Positions 34,730 through 46,089 of a stretch of 64,000 nucleotides of DNA are shown one piece after another (the first letter of the stretch is position 1; each line of letters begins with the position of its first letter). This stretch comes from Ophiosphaerella korrae (Eukaryota; Ascomycota; Dothideomycetes; Pleosporales; Phaeosphaeriaceae): positions 33,861 to 97,860 of the forward strand of contig JALNQF010000164.1 in assembly GCA_028456385.1 (NCBI GenBank), read 5' to 3'. The translations under genes and the position numbers were made by a program. Under the pieces are notes generated by a model that had not been told where the DNA came from, ran no database searches, and saw nothing but the letters and a program-made list of their open reading frames with translations.

Positions 34730-37700
34730 ATACGCTTAAGATAAGTAATACGTTAATAAATATAGATAACTAGCGTGTAGGAGTAACTTATACTACTACT
34801 TCTAAGGTTACTAAGCTAGACCTCTACTATAGAGAATAAAATAAGCTTAAGCTATAAATTTTATAACTTAATCTCTTCTTTAAAGTAGACTAAGTTTAGG
34901 ATAAAGATAGAGCTATACTTGTATCGTCCTATATAAGAGGTAAGGTAGAGAAATAGGTTACGCTATACTTTAAGAAATACCTTAATAATAATAATAGTAA
35001 CTACGAGAAGATATTTAAAGAATAGATTAAGTTTAAAAATAAAGTATAATAAGCCTTTTTACTAGTAAACGAGATAGTAGTAGTAGAGTGCGCGATATAC
35101 TAGCTACAACAATATAAGGTAGTAGTAGACTATACTATTAAGTTCTAAAGTAACGCTATATAAATAGAATAAAATAATAAGTTATTAATAAAGATATTTT
35201 AATAGAAACATAAGAGTAACGTTTAAGGTAAGCTAATACGTAGTAGAGCTACAATTAAGATATTAGAAGACTTAATAGAAGAAGTAATTTAAGTTAATAA
35301 CTATATATATAAATATATAGTAGAAGCTAAGAATACAAAAGTACTACGTATAGAAAGTAAGAAGTATAAACTTAAGTATAAGTACTAATATAAAAATAAC
35401 TAAGTTTAGGGTAGCTATAGATACTTTAAGCTAGATAAGATATACGTTAATAATATAAACCTAGGAAAATAGGAAAACTATTACTACAAGAACTCTAAAG
35501 GAGTAAAAAGCTAAAAATACTACAAGTATAGTAAAATAGAGTACCTAGCAAAGAATTACTAAGTAAAGAACAAGATTATATAATAAATTAATATACTTAA
35601 GTAGTAAGATAATAATAGAGAGGAAGAATAGGAAGTAATCCCTAGAGGAAGCTAGGAGAAGAGAGATTACAAGACTATAAACCTCTAGTAGTAAGATATA
35701 AGTAAAAAATATAACTATTACAAGATTACTATATAACTAATAAACCTTATAATAGATAACAAAGTAGAAGCTATAAAGATACTACTAGGGATATAAAGCT
35801 ACGTAAAGAAGTATTAGCTAAAGTAGAAATAAACTAGGATAGATACTTTAGAATACCTTTAGTTATACTAAAGAAGGGTAAGGTATAGGTATAAAGTAAC
35901 GCTATATCTAGGAAAGCGAGTATATATAGCCTAAGATAAGAATAGAAAAAAAAACTAAGAGCCTAAGACTTCTAAATACAAAATAGTACTTAGAATACTA
36001 GAGCTAAGGTAAGAGAACGCTAAGGTATAAGATAGATTTATAAAAGAAATCTAGAGACTAGTAGATAGCTACTACTTAGTAAAAGAATAGTAAGATAAAG
36101 AACGCTAAGTAGAGTAAACTAAGTAATACGAATTATTATATATAAATAACAATTAGGCGCTAATTATTAGAGATCTAGTGTTAACACAAAAACCTTAATA
36201 CTAGCTATACTTACGTAACCTAAACTATCTACTATTATTATAGATAGGATATTACTACAACAACTACCTTACCTACTATTCTAATAAGATAGGATCTAGA
36301 TATTTTCTTTATAGGAAATCTAGATATAAATAAAACTAAAAAGAGTATATAAAAATAATATATAAATAACATATATAGGATAAGTAAGAAGCTAAGTACT
36401 TTCTAAGTATAATAGAAAAAGAAGTAAATACAAGTAAGATACTTGTAAATAACTAATATATTAATATAATCTAGTAAACCTATATACTAAAAAAGTACAA
36501 GTAATATAAAGAAATTAAGATACTATAAGGATTCTAGTAAAAGATAAACAAAGATTACAAGATTAAGTTATTTTTAGGTAAATAGCTAATACTAAATATA
36601 TATCTAGAAGCTATAACGCTATTAACGCTAAAAGACTTATTAAACTCCTAGTAAAGATAGTAAGAGAAAAAATAAAGGTATTAGTAGATTTAAAGTTATT
36701 TATAAACCTAATTATACCTAAAGTAGTAGAATAAGTAAGACTCTAACTATAAGTAAAGAAAATACTATATCTAATCTATATTGTAAATAAACAACTAATA
36801 CTAGAAAACCTAATAGTTAGTAATAAAGTAACTATAGAGATTATTATTTAAGGATATAGTATAAAGATTACTCTAGATATATTAGTTTTAGCTAATAAAG
36901 ATATTATACTAAAACTCCTATAGCTATAAGAGATTAATCTTAGAGTTAATTAAAAAAACTAGAACCTCTTATTTAATAACTATAAAAACGTATATAGATC
37001 TAAGCCTATATATTAGTAGTATTTAATAGTAGATAAGAAAGTACTATATAAGATAGTAGCTTTAATAGTAACTTATTAAGAGAAAATAAGTACCTCTATA
37101 GGTACTAGTAGGGTACTAGGCTAAGAAGTAAGAGAAAAGGAGTAACGCGTAACTCCTAAGATCTTAGAATAGTATAAGAAGTTTAGCTACTTGTTTATAG
37201 AAGAGATAGATATACTAGTATTACTTAAGTACTAACCTTAGGACTATATAATTAAGTTATAAGAAAGAAAGGAGCTACCTTTTAAGCTTATTTACTAATT
37301 AATAGAGAGTAAATTAGTAACACTCTAAGAAAGACTAAATAGGGACTTAAAGAAGAGATATATACAAAAATCCTTATTATTAGTAAGATTTCTAATTCTC
37401 TTTATACTAAAGAAGAAAGGACTACTAAAGATATACGTAAATTACTAAAAACTAAACAATATTATAGTAAAGGACTAATACCTACTACTAAATATAGATA
37501 AACTCTAAGATAAGCTAAGTAGAGTAAAGATTTTTATAAAGCTAGACCTAAAGGATAGATACTACCTAATATAAATTAAAGTAAGTAAAGAGTAGAAGAT
37601 AGTATTCTAAATACGCTATAGATATTATAAGTATATAGTAATACCCTTTAGAATAATAAATATACTAGTAATATTCTAAATACTAATTAATAATATATTA

Positions 37701-40050
37701 TAAGAATACTTAAATAAGTTTATTACAGCTTACCTAGACAATATACTAATATATTCTAAAGAAGAAGGCAAGTACATAAAGTAAGTAATAATAGTACTAT
37801 AGTACTTAGACTAATATAACCTATAACTAAAGCTAGAAAAGTACAAATAGTATAAGATAGAAGTAAAGTTTTTAGGATATATAATAGGTATTAATAAAGT
37901 TAAGATAAGCTAAGAAAAGATTAAAGTAGTAAAAGAGTAGAAAGAACTTAAGATAGTTAAAGACGTATAATTATTCTTAAGATTTATTAACTTTAACTAA
38001 CACTTTATAGAAAGATTTTCTAAAAAAGTACTACTACTTATAAAGCTTATAAAGAAAGATATAATATAGAAATAAAAAGTAAAGTAGAAATAAGCTTATA
38101 AAGAGCTTAAGTAAGCCTATATTATACTACTAGTTCTAAAGTAATTTTATAGTAACAAGACCCTAGTTATTAAGACTAATATATCTAATCTAGCTTATAG
38201 AGTAATAGCGCTACAAGAGTATAAAGAGAAATAGTATCTAATTATATACTATTTAGAGAAGTTTATAGTATAGGAAAAAAGATATAATATATATAATAAA
38301 GAGCTACTTATAATAGTTAATATACTTAAGTATTAGAGAGTATACACTAAAAGTATAGTAGAAGTAATTATAAAAATAGATTATAAGAACCTAATATACT
38401 TTATAATAAGTAAGAAGTTAAAAGATAGGTAGATATAATAGTTAGAGCTACTAGGATAGTATAAATTTAAGATTTAGTACGTACTAGGTAAGGAAAATAG
38501 CTAAGTAGACGCGCTTAGCTAAAGATATAATATTATAGGAAAGAAGTAAGTAGTAGAAGAAGCTATACTATAAAATAATAGATAAAGATACCTAGTACTA
38601 AATATATAACTAGTAGAGGAATAAGAAATTAATAACTTAGTTAAAATTATAAATTAGGTTCTAGAAGAATTATAAAAAGTAATTATATAATAATACTATA
38701 ACAACCTAGTATATAAGTACTTAGAGATTATATAAATAATAGAGCTAATCTAAAGAAACTATAGATTTAGTAAGATAAAAGAGAAAGTAATATAGTTTAT
38801 TAAGGAATGCGTAAATTACTAGAAGAATAAGTATAAGATATATACACCTTATAGAAAAATATAAGTAATTAAGATACTAGAAGAACTATAGATAGATATT
38901 ACGATAGACTTTATTATAAGACTACTAATATTAAAGAACTTAGTAATAAGAATAGGATATAATATAATAATAGTAATTATAGACTAATTTATAAAATATA
39001 CTAAGATAGAGAAATTCTAAAGTAACTATATAGTAGACTAGCTAGGATACGTACTACTAGACGTACTAATATAAAGATACAAGATACTAAGGAGTATTAT
39101 TAGTAATAGAGATAAGCTTTTTACGTCTAATTACTAGATAATGCTACTTATAGTAATAGAAACAAAAAGAAAGCTATTAATAGCCTATTATCTATAGATA
39201 GATAGATAGATAGATAGATAGAATAGACTAATAAAATATTAAAGATATACCTAAGGATTTATAGTAATTAGAAGTAAAATAATTAGGTATTACTATTGCC
39301 TATAGTATAATTAGTATATAATAACAAATACTTAGAAGTAATAAGTAAAATGCTATATTTTATAAACTATAAGAGATACCTTAATTTATTTAAGAGAATA
39401 CTACTAGGACCTAAGATAGAAGTAGTATTAGTTAGAGTTAAAGATATACAAGAACTCTATAATAAAATAAGATAAAAACTAGAAAAAGCTTAGAAATAAA
39501 GTATTTTATATATTAATAAAAAATAAAAAATAGTACTCTAGTAAAAAAAAGGAGATAAAGCGTATCTTTATATAAAGAATCTATAGACAAAGTAACTTAG
39601 TAAGAAGCTAGACTACGTAAAAGTTAGACTATTTTTAGTTAAGAAAGATAATAGGCTAGTTATAAAAACATTAGAACTACCTAAAGATACTTAAGTATAC
39701 TCTAAGTTTTATATAAGCTTACTAGAACTAGCTAAGCTAAAAATACTAGTATAGCGACAATTCTAATATTAAAAAGAAGAAAACAATAAGTTTAAAGTTA
39801 AAGACCTATAGAGATATTAAGAAATAGAACGTAATACCTTCTAAAGTATATAGTTTTTCTAAGAGTAGCTAGTAAAATAGAAAGGCTACCTAGTAAGTAA
39901 AAATACGTAAGAACCTAAAGCTAATCTATAGAATTGTTAGTAGATACTTAAGAAAGTAAGAAATAAGTATAATATACTAGGATATATAAGATATATAAAG
40001 CTATAGCTAGGATATAATAGATATATTAGTAGTAGAAAGTTTTATAATAA
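34730..40050 (+). pseudogene. Gag-Pol polyprotein of element E, dead
   Basis: Plus-strand decayed polyprotein. Visible: one CCHC knuckle at about 35512-35570 (KYYKYSKIEYLAKNY, from CYKC..GHLAKNC), a protease-like VLVDLKLFINL near 36690, RT with KIFIKLDLKDRYYLI at about 37535 and YLDNILIYS at 37731, RNase H near 38175, integrase with ITIDFI at about 38898, and a C-terminal chromodomain at about 39835-39970 (QLVKQKGYLVSKNT with Trp as stop). It is clearly a chromovirus but divergent from the other family at every domain. A (TAGA)n microsatellite lies in the integrase part at 39194-39222. Confidence 0.85.
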
Positions 40051-40079
40051 GCCTAACTATATAGAGCCTATAAAGTACC

Positions 40080-40475
40080 TATAGTTATAATAAATTTATC
40101 TAATAAGCTAATAGTAAACTAGATAGTAAGAGAGGAGGTAATATTAATAGAGGTAGTAGAATAGTTAAGAACTTATACTAAGACTTTATTACCTTCTTAC
40201 TCTAACTCTAATACTAGGTATAAGGCCTTGTAATAAGTATACTCTTTAGTAAATTTTAATATTTTCTTATTATATAGTAAATAGGTAATAATAATAGTAA
40301 GAAGCTTTTTATTATTATTAACCTTTTTATAAAACTTTTTATAAGTTCTATTAAGAGACTCCTAAGTTATACTAACGTAAAGACACCTTATATAAGCATA
40401 CTTAGTATACTTTAGAGTAGAATCTAGTATAATAAAATAAAGAATACCTAAGAGAGAATAATATAGATAAAGTAT
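40080..40475 (-). pseudogene. Antisense accessory ORF of element E
   Basis: Minus strand, from an ATA (former ATG) at 40475-40473 towards pol. The start reads (M)LYLYYSLLG. Further on comes TLKYTKYAYIRCLYV (Tyr from Cys: C-x2-C...C), then SLNRTYKKFYKKV and NNNKKLLTIIITYLLY, a Lys/Leu-rich stretch of about 60 codons without stops. The layout (Cys pairs right after the start, then basic helical region, convergent with pol, next to the 3' LTR) is the same as in the other family. The downstream end is uncertain. Confidence 0.5.
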
Positions 40476-40656
40476 TTTAGAAATATAGTTTATAGTAAAG
40501 ATTTCTAATAAGAGATAAAGTCTATAAAACTATAAAGGAAGTAATATTATAGTAAGATAGTTTTTAACTAGAAGGTAGAGTAAACTACTTATAAGCTAGA
40601 CCTAGCTAATAGAAGCCTAGGCCTAAAGATAGACTTAGCGTAAGAAAGAGGAATAG

Positions 40657-41085
40657 TATTATAATACTAAGTAGTAGGTAAGCTATTATATTGTACGTAA
40701 TTAGGCTAGGTAATATAGTATAGTAAAATAGGTAACTATTTAGTAGTAAACGCTCTAGAGTAAACGCTCTAGAATAAGCGCTCTAGAGTAAATACTCTAG
40801 AGTAAGCACTTAGAAATAAACGCTAGATAGTAAGTATATAGGAACGTTAATAGACGTTTATAGACTATTGTATTTAATCTCTTTTTTACTTCTTATCCTA
40901 ATAGAGTATTATAACTAATACTTTAATTAGATTCTTATCTACTTATTAATACTTATATACCTTGTAATACTCTAATAAGAGCTAACTATTAATTAAGTTA
41001 AGTAACTAACTTATTTATTAACTTTACCTATCTTATAGAAGCTTACTTACTCTTATTACTCTTACTTAGTTCTAAGGTCTTAATA
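40657..41085 (+). repeat. 3' LTR of element E
   Basis: 429 bp, beginning TATTATAATACTAAG. It carries the CTCTAGAG repeat unit at about 40747-40805. It ends at GGTCTTAATA before pogo-like coding sequence. Confidence 0.88.
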
Positions 41086-41461
41086 AAAGGATTACTAGAG
41101 AATACTTTAAAAAGATCCTAAAGTTATTAGTACGTAGTTTAAGCTTATAGAAGAGACTAAAGCCTAGTATAAAGTAGTAAATAAAGATATCTATAACTTT
41201 AATTAAACTAGCTTTTAGATAAAAGTAATTAGGTTTATAAAAAGTTATTATAAGCTTAGAGAAGTATTAATAACTTACTCTTACTTAAAGTAGTAATTAT
41301 AAGTAAGTTAAAGTAATCTAGGGTATCTATATAGTAAGGTATATAATCTTACTATTTATTATCTATAAAAGATACGTTTATATCTCTACTTAGTATAAAA
41401 AGGTAGGTATACTACCTAATTAGAAGCTTTTAGTCTTAGAGGATAGCTAGATAACTAATAT
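41086..41461 (+). pseudogene. Second Fot1/pogo-like transposase, middle piece
   Basis: Frame from the E boundary: KDPKVIST, FKLIEETKA, then NKDIYNFN (first catalytic Asp changed to Asn). It is a paralogue of the gene at 11408-27235 but clearly distinct in sequence. Its N-terminal DNA-binding part is missing from the window, presumably lost in the deletion that produced element D. Confidence 0.8.
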
Positions 41462-41883
41462 TGTAATAAGTGCACTAGAGTTAACTTCCTAATAACTAGG
41501 AGTTGTTAGTAGATTAGGAGATAATAATAAAAGCTCGTATTATAATCTACAATAAACTAAAACAATAGAAGATGTTTTACAACTATCTTAGTATTATCGC
41601 TTATAGTTAATAATTGAATTGCTAATACTATCCTAATAATATATATTGTTACTAACTATATACTTCTATTAATCTATTATACGTGTTTATAGATTTCCTT
41701 AATCTATTATACGTATTTATAGATTACTTTAATCTATTACACGTATTTATAGATTACCTCTATATATCTATATTATAATTTACTTCCTAGCCTATATTGC
41801 TACCCTACTTACTCTATACCTCGTTATTACTTATATTAGGACTAATTAGCTCTATTTTATTTATTCCTATTACACTTATAATA
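41462..41883 (-). mobile_element. Solo LTR, B subtype (minus)
   Basis: 422 bp, from TGTAATAAGTGCACTAGAG to CACTTATAATA, with AATAT duplicated at 41457-41461 and 41884-41888. It has four copies of an AATCTATTATACGT unit. It splits the second pogo-like transposase gene. Confidence 0.92.
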
Positions 41884-42900
41884 AATATACTTAGTCTAGA
41901 GTAGTTAAAGTACTTTAACGCGTATATAAAGTCGCGTTAAGTAAGAGTATATAAGCTACTTATCTTAAATAGCTATAAGAGCTACTTTAACTAAGATTTT
42001 AAAGACTACTACTTTAAAAATAAAATCTTAACCCTCTATATACTAGCCTATTTATTATATATCTTCTAGTTACTTAATATAGTATACTTCTTACTACTAA
42101 AGCGTAAGTACTCTAAGTATATACAAGGCTTAGTATAGAAACGCGTCTTCTATATTAATAAGAAAGGCTTCTTTCTACCTTTTAGAGACGCGTTTTTTAA
42201 TATATTTACTAAGAAAAACTATAAGAAGGCCTTTAAAGCTTTAGGACTTATTTCTCTAGATATATAGTAAGTGCTAAATCGCCTTAATATTTACATTTAT
42301 ACTCTACTAGGACCCTTACTACTAGAAATACTATAGTAGTTAAAGACCCTAAGTAATACTTACAAATTTAGGTCTTAGTTAAAGCTCTTAAGTAACTCTC
42401 TTTATTACTTACTTACTACTATATAGAGCTTCCTTTACTAGCTTATTAAAGGCGCTAAATTAATACTATATAAAAGTATTCTTTAAGATACCTATATAAA
42501 GAAGCGCAAAGAGTAATTAGAGGTAATAACTAAGTAAAAGTTATATAAAAAAAAGTAAATTTAGTATAGTAGAACTATAGAGTATAAAGAGACGTTAACG
42601 TAAGTAGCTATAAAGGTATTAATAGCTATATAGAAAAGTAAAAAGGCTTATAGTAAGAGTAACTATAAAAGAGCTTAGCTAGGTTAATAGCGCTATAAGA
42701 ACTATAGGAAGACTAGGTATAATACGTAATTGTACTAGGAAGATAAAGAAGAAACTTCTAAATTAGATAGTAGTGTTATAGTAGTAGGGGTACTAAGTAA
42801 AGTTTATTATTAACTTCTAAAGAAGTAGTGTTTATAGTACTAAGAAAAAGTATTAAGTTAAGTAGTTTATTAGGTTAAGTAGTAGAACACGTTATAATAA
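41884..42900 (+). pseudogene. Second Fot1/pogo-like transposase, DDE and C-terminal piece
   Basis: Resumes after the solo LTR: VEWLKYFNAYIKSR-like, LLILNSYKSY (second catalytic Asp to Asn), FKNKILTLYILAY, LLKRKYSK, FYINKKGFFLPFRDAFFNIFTKKN, ALGLISLDI, then a basic C-terminal tail. The order matches the first pogo-like gene but the sequence differs substantially. Only TAA/TAG stops break it. 3' terminal repeats were not identified. Confidence 0.82.
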
Positions 42901-44045
42901 ATACTAAATTAAAAATAATTTATAATTAAAGATTTTAAAGTATTATTACTTATAGTTAAGAATTAGATTATTAAAACTATTTTAATAATAAATATCTTAT
43001 AATCTTAATACTTATAATACTTTATTACTTTATAGTATTCTTTAGTTTAGATACTTTATAGATCTATAAATTACTTTTTATATATTCTACTTATATATTA
43101 TTTTATAATCTAAGTTATTACTTTACTTATTTTATACTTTATAAGTACTTAAGCTAAAACTAATTAACTTTTTATAAATTTCTTCTATTATAAGTATAAT
43201 ATTTTATATTTTTATATTCTCTATCTTTTACTTATCTATATATTTATTTAATATAACTTTTTTATACTATACTATCTTACTCTTATACTAACTTTTACTT
43301 TACTTTTACTTCTTTACTATTTACTACTAATTAGTTACTTTTTTATACTATTATAACTTCTTTACTATATAAATTATTTTACTTTACTTTACTACTTTCT
43401 TATATAGAATTAAATTCTAAAATTAGCTAATTATTATTTATAATATTAAGTTTTATCTTTAATATACTTTAGACTACTATTATTTACTATATACTTACTT
43501 TACTTACTATCTTATAATAATATATATAATATAATAACTTCTTTATTATTTCTTTAACTTTTAGTACTAAATTCTTATATATTATAATCTTCTTTATTTT
43601 ATAATTCTTTATCTTCTACTATACTATATATAATACTATCTCTTTAACTTTTTTCTTTTAAACTACTTTATATACTTTAATTATATAGTATAATATATTT
43701 ATCTTTACTATATCTACTTAAAAAATTTTAAATTAATTATACTTAAAATATATCTATTAAAATAACTAATCTTTATTACTTAGTAGTAATTATAGTATTA
43801 TTATAAAATAAAAAAATTAAAAGTTAACTTTATAATAAGTTATAGTAGAAAAATAGTACTAAGGAGAAGATTACACGATTCTAAGATTACCTACTAAGGT
43901 AATTAGGTACTAGATTATTAGTCTTACTAATTCTTAAAGATATAGAGTTAATTATATATAGCTTTATACTTAGTAGTCTAATTAACTTCTTACTTATATA
44001 AAGATTATTCTCGATACTTCTATTTTCTATTATATAAGTTAATAT
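42901..44045. other. Extremely AT-rich spacer, no gene seen
   Basis: About 1.1 kb of almost pure A/T with scattered C, among the most AT-rich DNA in the window. No ORF, LTR or inverted repeat was recognised. It could be strongly RIP-mutated repeat DNA too decayed to identify. Confidence 0.6.
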
Positions 44046-44643
44046 AAAGTTAACTATAAGTAGATAAAAGAAGTTTAGTATAAGTTAATAAGATAAGTAA
44101 CTATAAGCTAATAATATAAGTAACTACAAGCTAATATAATAAGTTTACTACAAGCTAATATAATAAGTTAACTACAAGTTATTATAATAAGTTATCTATA
44201 AGCTAATGTAATAAGTTAACTATAAGCTAATATAATAAGTTAACTATAAGTTAATAAGATAAGTTAACTACAAGCTAATATAACAAGTTAACTTTAAGTT
44301 AATAAGATAAGTAACTACGAGGTAATATAACGAGTTAACTATAAGTTAATATAACAAGTTAACTATAAGCTAATGCAACAAGTTACTACGAGCTAATAAG
44401 ACAAGTTAACTTTGAGTTGATGAGATGAGTTAACTGCGAGCTAATAAGATAAGTGACTGCGAGCTAATAAGATAAGTAACTGCGAGCTGATACGACGAGT
44501 TGACTTTGAGTTGATAAGATGAGTTGACTGCGAGCTGATGCGACGAGTTACTGCCAGCTGATGCGACGAGTTGACTTCGAGTTGATGAGATGAGTGACTG
44601 CGAGCTGATGCGACGAGTAACTACGAGCTGACTGCGAGTTAAT
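44046..44643. repeat. 24-bp minisatellite with a RIP gradient
   Basis: About 25 copies of a 24-bp unit (intact form AGTTGACTGCGAGCTGATGCGACG, with 22-23-bp variants). The left copies read AGTTAACTATAAGCTAATATAATA, that is the same unit with C to T and G to A throughout. The right copies are nearly unmutated. In one minus-strand frame the unit is open because it is a multiple of three; I do not take that as a gene. Confidence 0.9.
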
Positions 44644-44957
44644 ATTTTGTCCACATCAGAGGTTAGAAATCGCACGAAGTACAGTCCTTATACCCGGCAA
44701 TATTAAGGGACAATATTGAGGGACAATATTGAGGTACAGTCCTTATACCCGGCAATATCGAGGTACAATACCCGGCAATATCGAGGCACAGTGCCCCTAT
44801 TGCTATCAAACTTTACGACGCTACATCTCAACAACAAGAAGAGATATAAGAAATTGAATTGAAGATTTGGAATCGCAGCGTCTTACTACACAAGATAGGT
44901 TATTAGTATTATTTTATTAAGGCTTGTACAAGTAAGACAATATCGAAGGACAATATC
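44644..44957. other. Small normal-composition island with short direct repeats
   Basis: Contains several copies of CCGGCAATATCGAGG and GGACAATATTGAGG at about 44693-44790. Normal CpA/TpG content. No gene recognised. Element G inserted at the ATATC at its right edge (44953-44957). Confidence 0.6.
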
Positions 44958-45386
44958 TGTTATAGGTGTCACCAGGGTCGACTTCCTAGTGCCCAAGGGT
45001 GTTAGTAGATTATAAGGTGATAACCAAAGTTCGTGTTGTAATCTGCAATAACTATAAACAATAGAAGATGTTTCGCAACTGTCTTGTATTGGCGTTCCGT
45101 GGTCAAGGGATTAAATTACCGATGCCATCCTAATAATGCGCATTTACTACTAACTATATACTCGTAGCGATCTGTTAATCTGTTACTGCTAAGACTAACA
45201 GATCGTAGATCACTCTAATCTATAATCTATTGTTGCCAAGAATCTACAGATCATAGATTATCTCACGTATCCTAGTTGTATATAGTCTCCTAATCTAGCC
45301 TAGAGTTCTCTTTGTTATACTAGTCTAATCCTTCTATTGTTAGGCTAATTAGTTCTATCTATAGTTCTCTTATTACTATTATAATA
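44958..45386 (-). repeat. 3' LTR of element G
   Basis: 429 bp, B subtype, with a gradient from unmutated (left) to RIP-mutated (right). It shows the terminal motif TGTTATAGGTGTCACC in its original form. Confidence 0.93.
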
Positions 45387-45548
45387 CTATCCCCTCCTCT
45401 AAGTAGGTCCTTGTTTATCTATCCTAGAGCTAAGGTTATTAATCTATTTTCTTCGTTAATCTATAGTTCCTTATTACTCCCTATAGTTATCTCTTCTACA
45501 CGTTGTCGCTATCTCCTTGCTAACTATATATTACATAATAGTATTAAG

Positions 45549-46089
45549 ATGTTTCCTTGTTCTTGTTGCGCTTCTCCTAAATTAAACCCTAAATCTCTTC
45601 CTTATATTGTTTCTACAAACAATAGTAGAGCTTATAAAGTATATATTCGCGTAAATATACGTAGTTCTTATAACGTATCTAGTATTTCTCTTTTAGAGTA
45701 TATATTTACTATACTTATCCTTACGTCTAGACTTAATAATAACAAGGAGAGCTATTAACTAGACTTAAGAGAAATTACTATCTTAAATCGTAAAGGCTAA
45801 AACTAAGTGTAAGTAGATCTAGGAGCTTACGTAGAGTAAGCTAGTAGAGAATTAAGCTTGTCTCTCTTACTTTTGTAAGATAAAGGCCTTAAATAATAAG
45901 AAATTAGCTAAGTAGTTAGTAGCTCTAGAAGCTAAGCTAGACTTAGATAAGGCGCTCGCTATTACTATAGTAGGTCCTATATTAAGTAGTCCTATCGCCT
46001 CTCTATCTATTAGTAGTAATGTTAGTTCTCTTAGTTTACTACTAGGCGTTCTAGAGGGTTTTAATTTTAGAACTCTTCTAGTTTCTTAA
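45549..46089 (+). pseudogene. Antisense accessory ORF of element G, ATG preserved
   Basis: The only copy with a real ATG, at 45549-45551. Reads MFPCSCCASPKLNPKSLP, then SRAYKVYIRVN and RSSYNVSSISLLEY (Cys now Tyr). After a frame change near 45750 it continues with SKLVEN, LSYFCKIKALNNKKLAK, LVALEAKLDLDKALA, and ends GVLEGFNFRTLLVS at TAA 46087-46089, overlapping pol tail to tail. An open frame of 115 codons from 45411 to 45758 covers the first half but starts too far upstream. The Cys spacing C-x2-C/C-x2-C/C suggests a small zinc-binding domain; the rest is helical and basic. No known function recognised. Confidence 0.68.

Larger units (their letters stand above)
34284..41085 (+). mobile_element. 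Chromovirus E, a different Ty3/Gypsy family
   Basis: Plus-strand element of about 6.8 kb with LTRs unrelated to those of A-D, G and H: 34284-34723 and 40657-41085. The left LTR lacks its first three bases (TAT, from TGT), which are present on the right. This fits element D having inserted at this spot. The right flank (AAAGG...) is pogo-like transposase coding. No matching duplication remains on the left, as expected if the recombination seen in D removed that side. Confidence 0.88.

Noticed and set aside
44046..44643. CRISPR-like array
   Set aside because: Units are contiguous with no spacers, and the setting is a fungal transposon block.
44430..44675. 81-codon minus-strand ORF rich in Ser/Gln/Leu
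   Set aside because: It is the 24-bp minisatellite read in phase (unit divisible by three); no start context or family.
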